This document shows, in pieces, positions 1 through 5,070 of a stretch of 7,207 nucleotides of DNA (the first letter of the stretch is position 1; each line of letters begins with the position of its first letter). Where the stretch lies: NCBI GenBank assembly GCA_903888815.1, contig CAISVC010000738.1, positions 1 to 7,207 of the forward strand, in the 5' to 3' direction. The DNA is from an uncultured Fibrobacterota bacterium (GTDB lineage Bacteria; Fibrobacterota; Chitinivibrionia; Chitinivibrionales; Chitinispirillaceae). A model generated the notes under the pieces. The model searched no databases. It was not told the DNA's origin and saw only the letters and a program-made list of their open reading frames with translations. A program made the translations under genes and the position numbers.

Positions 1-640
1 ACTGCCGCTGCTTCAGTTGCATCCGTACTATTTTCAATCCCAACCTGAAGGATCCGTCCTTGCTCCGGTAAAAGGAACAATAATTTTGTAAAGCCTTCTC
101 CGCATTTCCCGCCGATTCGTAGATGACTGCGAGCGAATAGTAATCGTCCTCACGCTTATCGGCAATGCTTTCAATGCACTCAACGGCCCTGACGGGTTCC
201 CCCATTTTTAGGTAGATCAGGGCAATCGTCCTTCTTTCATCCGCGTTCAGTTCCTGCAACTTCTTTTTTCCCTTGATGAGCAGCAGAGCCTGCAGGAATT
301 TCCCGCCATCCATGTATTTCCTGACCACCTGATCCCGGAGCTCCGGTGACGACGGATCAAGTGCGTATGCCCGCTCATATAAATACTCCGCCTCGGCTTG
401 CAGCCCCTGCCGTTCCATGGCCCGCGCCTCTATGAAATACTCTTCCGCTTTAGCCTTCGCGATCCTGTCACGCTCGATTTTTACTACGGGTTTTATCACC
501 GGGAACCGGGCCGGTGTACAATACGACAGTACCAGCATGCTGCAGGAAAAAATGAGGCGAAAATATCCGGGAAAAAAAGTTTTCATTGCTGACCGGGATC
601 TCGAAAACATTTTAAACAGGCAGGTAATCCGTGCAATCAT
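1..640 (-). CDS. TPR-repeat protein with lipoprotein-like signal, 3' end outside window
   Basis: This minus-strand frame is open from an ATG at 640 to the window edge, giving about 213 residues; the C-terminus is missing. The ATG overlaps the stop of the PASTA gene as ATGA, which favours coupled translation. In-frame ATGs at 610 and 586 are alternatives. The 586 start would give a compact signal peptide (MKTFFPGYFR, then a hydrophobic stretch ending LVLSYC). No start has a clear Shine-Dalgarno. The cysteine (residue 41 from the 640 start) looks like a lipidation site, although Tyr at -1 is atypical of a lipobox. From about residue 63 onward the protein is helical with TPR-like units near 63-97, 100-133, 136-165 and 167-199 (for example EAEYLYERAYALDP and LAVIYESAGNAEKALQNY). 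TPR arrays are protein-protein scaffolds. An exported envelope scaffold or assembly factor is the likely role, but the specific function is not recognisable. Confidence 0.8.
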   Translation of the reverse strand, partial: MIARITCLFKMFSRSRSAMKTFFPGYFRLIFSCSMLVLSYCTPARFPVIKPVVKIERDRIAKAKAEEYFIEARAMERQGLQAEAEYLYERAYALDPSSPELRDQVVRKYMDGGKFLQALLLIKGKKKLQELNADERRTIALIYLKMGEPVRAVECIESIADKREDDYYSLAVIYESAGNAEKALQNYCSFYRSKDGSFRLGLKIVRMQLKQRQ

Positions 641-1416
641 TGAATTACGGAAACGGTCAAATCCACTGCGGTCTCAAGCGGAACATTATCGCCCGGAGAG
701 ATTGACTGCGAAATCACCGTCCCGGGAAGCAGGGAGGGATTGTTCCGGTACGATATTTTGCCGACCTTCAGGCCGCTGTCTTCTATTTTTTTTCCTGCTG
801 CAGTAAGACTCTCCCCCACAATGTTCGGCATTTCAGCACTCGTAGGCTTTTGCCCCTTCGAAATGATGAGGTCCACCTTCATGTCACGGGAAATAGTGGT
901 ACCGCCCTGCGGGAAAGCATCGACGACTGTCTCCGCCGGCTGCTTGTCGTTGTAAACCTTCTTTATTTCGCCGATCAGAAAACCGCGTTTTTTCAGCTCC
1001 ATGCGCGCCTGCCGTTCGTTCATGTTTTTAACAACCGGGATAACGGAGAATTCCCTGCCTTTGCTCATTATCACTGCGATCCGGCGGCCTTTTTTAACTT
1101 TTGACCCGGGATCGGGAATCTGGCTGATAATGGCGTCCTCCGGGATTTTATTATCATATTCTCTGCTCCGTATTTCGGTTAAAAGACCTACGGCAAAAAA
1201 CTTCTCCCGCCCCTCTTCCAGCGTCAGTTTCCTGACATCGGGAACTTCGACCAGATCGCGTTCTATGCCCACGATGCGGGGCATGACCAGCAGGTCAATG
1301 AAAAAGAATCCGGCAATCACTGCAGCGCCGGAGAGTACAATCGCCGCCGGAACATATAATTTCCAGAAAAGCCCTGCGGGGATACTGATGGTATAATATT
1401 TTTTTGTCGGGGCCAT
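637..1416 (-). CDS. Single-pass membrane protein with three PASTA domains, no kinase
   Basis: The 259-residue protein has a short basic N-terminus (MAPTKKYY), one membrane segment at about residues 20-44, then three consecutive PASTA-type repeats at about 56-121, 123-188 and 194-258. Each repeat shows the usual signature: a VPDV/IPVV/MPNIV opening strand, a helix ending in a GL or GF turn, then an I-x-x-Q-x-P-x-x-G-like segment and a closing beta strand (VIMSKG, LIISKG, LTVSV). PASTA domains occur in penicillin-binding proteins and Ser/Thr kinases and can bind peptidoglycan stem peptides or beta-lactams. Here there is no kinase or transpeptidase domain, so it is a stand-alone extracytoplasmic sensor or scaffold. 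The topology is probably N-in/C-out. Its stop overlaps the start of the TPR gene by ATGA. A 120-bp gap separates it from the upstream membrane-protein gene. No strong Shine-Dalgarno is seen before the ATG, but the repeats begin well inside the frame, so the gene itself is secure. Confidence 0.92.
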   Translation of the reverse strand: MAPTKKYYTISIPAGLFWKLYVPAAIVLSGAAVIAGFFFIDLLVMPRIVGIERDLVEVPDVRKLTLEEGREKFFAVGLLTEIRSREYDNKIPEDAIISQIPDPGSKVKKGRRIAVIMSKGREFSVIPVVKNMNERQARMELKKRGFLIGEIKKVYNDKQPAETVVDAFPQGGTTISRDMKVDLIISKGQKPTSAEMPNIVGESLTAAGKKIEDSGLKVGKISYRNNPSLLPGTVISQSISPGDNVPLETAVDLTVSVIQ

Positions 1417-1481
1417 AGAGTACGATCGTGAGACGGTAATGAAAAATAGTATTTCGCCATTCCCGTTTTCGCCTGCTGTTA

Positions 1482-1508
1482 CCGCGGAATAGCACTCTCA
1501 TGCCGCGG
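1482..1508. repeat. Two CCGCGG palindromes 15 bp apart in the 120-bp intergenic gap
   Basis: The gap between the PASTA gene and the gene upstream of it (1417-1536) contains CCGCGG at 1482-1487 and again at 1503-1508. They could pair as a 6-bp GC-rich stem with a 15-nt loop, but the pairing does not extend beyond six bases and no T-run follows on the minus strand. It is therefore not a convincing intrinsic terminator. It may be a weak RNA hairpin, a protein site or chance. I see no convincing promoter for the PASTA gene in this gap. Confidence 0.3.
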
Positions 1509-1536
1509 ATAAACAATAAAAAAGCACCAATACTTG

Positions 1537-2328
1537 CTAATTCTGATGAACCGGCAGATCGGAAATATCAATAGCCTGGGTAGGCACCGGCCGCGGTTTC
1601 CGTAGTACAAAATACCAGAGCGCTCCGCCTCCGAGTACGGCAGTCCCGCCTCCTACCAGTAAATAAGGGGTAATTCCCGTCGGGGTAAGAATATAATCTT
1701 TCATTTTTGCCGGATCGGTCGACCACTTGTAGTTGAAAGAAATGACATTATATTCATCGTTTACGGTAATCTTGGGAACCGCATCCACGTTGAAAACCAC
1801 CCTGATCAGACTATGGTATTCGGGCTTCTGTCCCTTGACGTCTTTGTTCGCATCAACCTCGTGCTGCTCGACGGCGAACCCTTTGATCGGTGCTTCTGCA
1901 ACCGAGGGAACGGGGGCGGCGCTGGCTTTGGTGTCGTTGAATTCAAAAATAATCTTTTTTTCTTTTACCTTGACATCATAGAAATAGCTGGACGGCTTTT
2001 CGCGGAAAATAAAATAGCAGCTTACGACCTTTTCATCGGGTTTATCCCCCGGCTCACTTGAAATCTGAACGCCTTCGATGACCGCCGTCTTTATTCCGCC
2101 CTCCCCTTCCGGCTCCCCGCCCATATCGGGCTCGGGGCCAAGGTCCTGTTTCTGTGCGGGATTGCGGGCAGAAGGCTGCTGAGAAGCGTGCGCAGGGGTA
2201 TCCGAAAATTGCGATTCATCCAGCGGAGCAAGACCTCCTGCAGGTGTCTGCCCTCTTGCCGGAGCGACCGGGAAAAATAGCAACGCACTTAAAATACCAA
2301 TCCACACTTTGCCCGCTAGATTTTTCAT
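1537..2328 (-). CDS. Secreted, C-terminally membrane-anchored protein with possible AMIN-like beta domain
   Basis: The 263-residue protein starts with a clear Sec signal peptide (MKNLAGKVW, hydrophobic core, likely cleavage after ARG near residue 26). A low-complexity linker rich in Pro, Gln, Gly and Glu follows (about 27-80). A beta-rich domain spans about 80-202, with alternating strands such as VVSCYFIF, KIIFEF, LIRVVFN and YNVISFNYKW. Its plan (short strands, a central IKGFAV element and an R-V-V-F-N strand) resembles AMIN domains, which target periplasmic proteins to peptidoglycan. That assignment is an inference, not a firm family match. A second hydrophobic segment lies at about 221-242, followed by RKPRP and a short tail, suggesting a type I membrane protein with a small cytoplasmic end. 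The start is supported by AAAGG (2342-2338) nine bases before the ATG. It is the first gene behind the promoter at 2408-2380 and lies upstream of the PASTA and TPR genes, probably as part of one envelope module. Confidence 0.88.
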   Translation of the reverse strand: MKNLAGKVWIGILSALLFFPVAPARGQTPAGGLAPLDESQFSDTPAHASQQPSARNPAQKQDLGPEPDMGGEPEGEGGIKTAVIEGVQISSEPGDKPDEKVVSCYFIFREKPSSYFYDVKVKEKKIIFEFNDTKASAAPVPSVAEAPIKGFAVEQHEVDANKDVKGQKPEYHSLIRVVFNVDAVPKITVNDEYNVISFNYKWSTDPAKMKDYILTPTGITPYLLVGGGTAVLGGGALWYFVLRKPRPVPTQAIDISDLPVHQN

Positions 2329-2337
2329 CGCGTTATG

Positions 2338-2342
2338 CCTTT
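2338..2342 (-). promoter_or_regulatory. Shine-Dalgarno for the AMIN-like gene
   Basis: AAAGG on the minus strand lies nine bases before the ATG at 2328 and fixes that start. Confidence 0.55.
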
Positions 2343-2379
2343 GTACTGGATTAATATATCGAAATACGATCCCCTATAT

Positions 2380-2408
2380 AAAATACCGCAAAAAGCAGAT
2401 ATTGTCAA
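2380..2408 (-). promoter_or_regulatory. Sigma70-type promoter for the AMIN-like/PASTA/TPR genes
   Basis: On the minus strand a perfect -35 box TTGACA (2408-2403) is followed, after exactly 17 bases, by TATTTT (2385-2380), which matches four of six positions of the -10 consensus. The region is AT-rich. Transcription would begin near 2373, leaving a leader of about 45 bases before the ATG at 2328. The promoter sits in the 85-bp gap after acpS, so the downstream envelope genes can be expressed independently of acpS. No operator-like inverted repeat is obvious around it. Confidence 0.62.
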
Positions 2409-2413
2409 GTTCT

Positions 2414-2794
2414 TTACTCTAATACTGCAAAAGCCGTAGCGTACACTTCTTCATGGCTGATCGATATATGGATAGATGAAATGGCTTCTTTGGAGATCTG
2501 ATCACGTAACAAGCTGCTGCATATATCTATCACCGGTCTTCCGCTGCCATCAGAAGCAATTATCCGGACACTTTTCCATTCAGCGACCGGCTGGCAGGAT
2601 GGCGGCAGGGCCTTGAAAAAAGCCTCCTTGGCAGCCCACAGACCCGCGAAATGAACGGCAGGATTCGCCTTGCTCTTGCATTGATTTATTTCTGGTTCAG
2701 TAAAAACCTTTTTTAAGAAATGATCCCCGTACTTTGCAATGCAGTCTGCAAGCCGTTTTATCGCAACGATATCAGTACCGATTCCTTTAATCAT
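2414..2794 (-). CDS. acpS: Holo-[acyl-carrier-protein] synthase (AcpS-type phosphopantetheinyl transferase)
   Basis: AcpS transfers 4'-phosphopantetheine from coenzyme A to the conserved serine of apo-acyl carrier protein, making the active ACP needed for fatty-acid synthesis; it acts in the cytoplasm. The 126-residue length is normal for the family. The N-terminal GIGTDIV motif (residues 4-10) carries the metal-binding Asp8. The WAAKEAFFKAL motif (53-63) carries Glu57 and Lys56. A SGRP turn (84-87) and the C-terminal SISHEEVYATAFAVLE block (111-126) complete the family pattern. All key residues appear intact. The ATG at 2794 lies three codons before the conserved start of the fold, and a weak GGTGG lies upstream. 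It is the first minus-strand gene after the divergent intergenic region. Its neighbour downstream has its own promoter, so co-transcription is possible but not required. Confidence 0.96.
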   Translation of the reverse strand: MIKGIGTDIVAIKRLADCIAKYGDHFLKKVFTEPEINQCKSKANPAVHFAGLWAAKEAFFKALPPSCQPVAEWKSVRIIASDGSGRPVIDICSSLLRDQISKEAISSIHISISHEEVYATAFAVLE

Positions 2795-2898
2795 CAGGCC
2801 ACCGTCATTATCAAATAAATGCTGCTGAGAATATAAATGAAAAAAGCAATAAAAAATGAGTTATTTTCAATGCGAAAAACTATCTGGTGAGGGTAACA
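2795..2898. other. Divergent AT-rich intergenic region between acpS and the glycosyltransferase operon
   Basis: These 104 bases separate the acpS start (minus) from the glycosyltransferase start (plus) and must hold promoters for both directions unless one of them is read through. The stretch is strongly AT-rich. TATAAA at 2832-2837 (plus) and GATAAT at 2812-2807 (minus) resemble -10 boxes, but neither has a good -35 box at 16-18 bp, so I do not assign exact promoters. The small frames here show no protein-like features. Confidence 0.4.
2889..2893 (+). promoter_or_regulatory. Shine-Dalgarno that sets the glycosyltransferase start at 2899
   Basis: GAGGG lies five bases before the ATG at 2899. 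A GTG at 2887 in the same frame overlaps this site and is therefore unlikely to be the start. The site supports translation beginning in the frame that is interrupted downstream, which shows that the N-terminal membrane segment belongs to the gene. Confidence 0.65.
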
Positions 2899-4030
2899 AT
2901 GATTATTCTATCGAAAATTTTTATCATAATCCTGCTGATGTATGGCGGATTCATCTGTTATCTATTAATCAAAACAGCAAAGCCTGCAGAAAAAAAAAAC
3001 AAGCACCAAAAAAGACGGCAAACCGATTCCCGGCGTCTCCATAGTTATCCCTTTCAGAAACGAAGCGCGGCATCTTGAAAAGCTGATTTTTTCGCTGGAA
3101 GCACAGGAATACAGCGGGCCGATGGAGATCATCCTTGTCAATGACGGATCGGCCGACAACTCCAAAGAGGTCATTGCTGCCCGGGCATGGAAAAAGCCGG
3201 TCAGCGTCATAGATATGGTTTTTTCAGAAAATCGCGGGCTGTCAAGCAAACAGCAGGCGCTCGATTGCGGTATCAGAAAAGCCTCATACGAATGGATTGC
3301 CCTGACCGATGCTGATATGATTCTCGAACCGCAATGGCTGCGAAGTCTTATGGAACAGGCGCTGGCCGGCGCCGATCTGGCGTTCGGCCATACGATACTC
3401 AACGTGCATCCTGCAGGAAGATTGTTCGGATGGTTTCAGTCTTTTCAGCTTGAGCTGCTTTTCACGGTCGCTTATGCATTCAGCCGGGCCGGCATTGCCG
3501 GCTCCTGCATGGGGAATAACATGCTGCTTTCCCGCAAAGCATATCTGGAATCAGGCGGTTTTGATGCGATCGGTTACAGCATTACTGAAGACCGCGATCT
3601 TCTGGCAGCCTTTTACCGGAAACGTCTGAAAGTAACAACCGCCGAACCGTTTTCGCCGACGGCAATCACCGCTCCCGCACCCGGTTTCCGCGAATATTCC
3701 CATCAATTGCTGCGATGGGTGTACGGCGGTTTCCGGGGGCGATCAACTATTACCGTTTTCGGGGCACTTATCGGCATACAGAACATTTTTCTGGTACTTG
3801 CGCTTACGGGAACGCTGCCCTGCACCGTTTCGCTCTTTGCCTGCGGGAATCTGCTCCTGACATGGCTTTTCGTTTCCATTGCGTTCCGGAAGCTGAATTC
3901 AAAGGAAAGTACTCTTTTTTTTCTGCCATTCTATGCATTGCTGCTCATAGAATCGCTTGCGCTGATTGCCTCCATTATCTTTAAAAAACCTCTTGCCTGG
4001 AAAGGCCGGCGACTTTCCTGGACCGTATGA
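2899..4030 (+). CDS. Membrane-anchored family-2 glycosyltransferase, frame broken near an A10 run
   Basis: Two frames together make one GT2 protein. The first (ATG 2899, stop 3076-3078) encodes an N-terminal membrane segment, MIILSKIFIIILLMYGG. The second, open from 2969 to 4030, encodes the GT-A domain beginning GVSIVIPFRNE at 3032. A one-base shift between 2969 and 3031, most simply one A too many in the A10 run, would give 376 residues, close to usual for the type. In that numbering the motifs are NDGS (81-84, nucleotide-sugar binding), DAD (137-139, metal/sugar nucleotide), TEDRD (229-233, catalytic acid region) and QLLRW (269-273, the QxxRW motif of membrane-bound GT2 enzymes). Three C-terminal membrane segments follow at about 285-305, 308-330 and 339-361, then WKGR. 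Starting at the in-frame ATG 3122 would lose the first beta strand of the fold, so it is not a credible start. The likely role is sugar transfer to a lipid or membrane acceptor at the cytoplasmic face; the substrate is unknown. The stop overlaps the next gene as ATGA. Confidence 0.88.
2990..2999 (+). repeat. Run of ten A at the frameshift in the glycosyltransferase
   Basis: Ten consecutive A follow GCCTGCAG. Nine A would join the N-terminal membrane frame to the catalytic frame through a Lys/Thr/Ser-rich linker. A second run of six A (3008-3013) could equally absorb the one-base change. Both lie in the linker between the membrane anchor and the GT-A domain, where residue identity matters little. 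Confidence 0.9.
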
Positions 4031-5031
4031 AACCGCTTCTCCTCCACTATTATATCACCATGCGCTGCAACGCACGGTGCGCATTCTGCGATATCTGGAA
4101 GGAGCCGGCAATGCCGGACGCTTCCCTCCCTGATGTTTCAGCCAATTTACTGCAGGCACGAAAGGCAGGTTGCCGGTTCGTGGATTTTACCGGAGGCGAA
4201 CCGCTTCTTAACAGGCAGCTCCCGGAATTCCTGGGCGAAGCAAAAAGAGCGGGCTACATCACCTCAGTTACTACCAATTGCCTGCTCTTTCCCGAACGGG
4301 CGCACGAATTGGCGGGCGCCGTCGACCTTTTACATTTCAGCATCAATGCCGATACGCACGAATTGCATGATACATTCAGAGGTATGCCTCAGGGAATACC
4401 CCTGTTTGATCGGGTGCTTCAATCAATCGATATTGCTTTGCTGAACAAGCTTGCGCCTGATCTGCTCTTTACCTATACCGATCGGAATATCGCTGCTTTC
4501 GAAGGAATTTACCGGCTTGCCCGCGAAAAAAAACTTATCATTATTCTTGATCCGCAGTTCGATATAAACGGCAAAGATCCGGTTTCTGATGCCGCGCACC
4601 GTAAAGCGACGGAATATGCCGGACGCCCCGGCGTCTATCTTAACCGCTCCCATCTTACGCTCCGCGCCCGCGGGGGAAATCATACCGACTCGCCGTTGTG
4701 CCGGGCGGTTGATTCAACCGTCGTTATTCTGCCGGACAATACGATGGCGCTGCCCTGTTTCCATCACCGGATTGATCTGGTCCCCATCAAAAAAAATCTT
4801 GCCGGACTTCTTTCCGGTCATGTCCGGCAGGAATCAGCCGGGATGCAGGGACGTTATCAATTCTGCGAGCAGTGTCATATCAACTGCTATTTCGATCCAT
4901 CCTACAGCTATTTGCGTAACCGGCTTTTTATCCAGTCAATGACGGCAAAACTCCGTTATGCCTGGCGGAAATATATTATCTATAAAAGACCCCGGCCGAT
5001 TGCCAGACACATCGGGCCGTCAGGTCGTTGA
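4027..5031 (+). CDS. Radical SAM protein with reduced SPASM/twitch-like cysteine set
   Basis: The 334-residue protein begins with a radical SAM core: the CNARCAFC motif (Cys14, Cys18, Cys21) binds the 4Fe-4S cluster that cleaves S-adenosylmethionine, and TGGEP (55-59) contacts SAM. Later strands (VTTN at 81-84, HFSIN at 103-107) fit the partial TIM barrel. The C-terminal third holds Cys225, Cys244 (in ILPDNTMALPC, like the PDG...C of SPASM proteins) and a CEQCHINC block (Cys280, Cys283, Cys287). These could bind one auxiliary iron-sulphur cluster, as in SPASM or twitch domains, but the full SPASM cysteine series is not present. A basic tail follows (about 309-334). Family members modify peptides, sugars or lipids; the substrate here cannot be read from sequence. 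The ATG lies within the glycosyltransferase stop (ATGA) and lacks a strong Shine-Dalgarno, implying translational coupling and a shared pathway. Confidence 0.93.
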   Translation: MKPLLLHYYITMRCNARCAFCDIWKEPAMPDASLPDVSANLLQARKAGCRFVDFTGGEPLLNRQLPEFLGEAKRAGYITSVTTNCLLFPERAHELAGAVDLLHFSINADTHELHDTFRGMPQGIPLFDRVLQSIDIALLNKLAPDLLFTYTDRNIAAFEGIYRLAREKKLIIILDPQFDINGKDPVSDAAHRKATEYAGRPGVYLNRSHLTLRARGGNHTDSPLCRAVDSTVVILPDNTMALPCFHHRIDLVPIKKNLAGLLSGHVRQESAGMQGRYQFCEQCHINCYFDPSYSYLRNRLFIQSMTAKLRYAWRKYIIYKRPRPIARHIGPSGR

Positions 5032-5061
5032 ACACTTCACTCGTGATGTATTATCAAGGAT

Positions 5062-5066
5062 GGCGG
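5062..5066 (+). promoter_or_regulatory. Ribosome-binding site of the fused MFS/synthase gene
   Basis: GGCGG ends four bases before the ATG at 5071, and AAGGA (5056-5060) lies ten bases before it. The frame has a TGA at 5044-5046 and no other start codon between that stop and 5071, so this start is well fixed. Confidence 0.5.
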
Positions 5067-5070
5067 ATAT

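Noticed and set aside
1482..1508. Intrinsic terminator from the paired CCGCGG copies
   Set aside because: The stem is only six bases, the loop is 15 bases and no T-run follows on the minus strand, the direction of transcription here.
1295..1516. Basic 73-residue frame on the minus strand overlapping the PASTA gene start
   Set aside because: It overlaps the well-supported PASTA frame, ends in sequence that mirrors its membrane segment in another frame, and has no recognisable protein features.
2856..3044. Short 62-residue plus-strand frame that might be a precursor peptide
   Set aside because: It lies over the glycosyltransferase N-terminus in another frame, and its composition (Asn, Lys, Ser without pattern) shows no leader/core organisation.
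3122..4030. A complete glycosyltransferase starting at ATG 3122
   Set aside because: This start would remove the conserved VSIVIPFRNE strand encoded in the same frame just upstream, and there is no good ribosome site; the gene is better read as frameshifted from 2899.
5037..5046. TCAC-TC-GTGA palindrome as an operator in the gap before the fused gene
   Set aside because: A ten-base palindrome with a four-base arm is expected by chance, and the gap is likely inside an operon.
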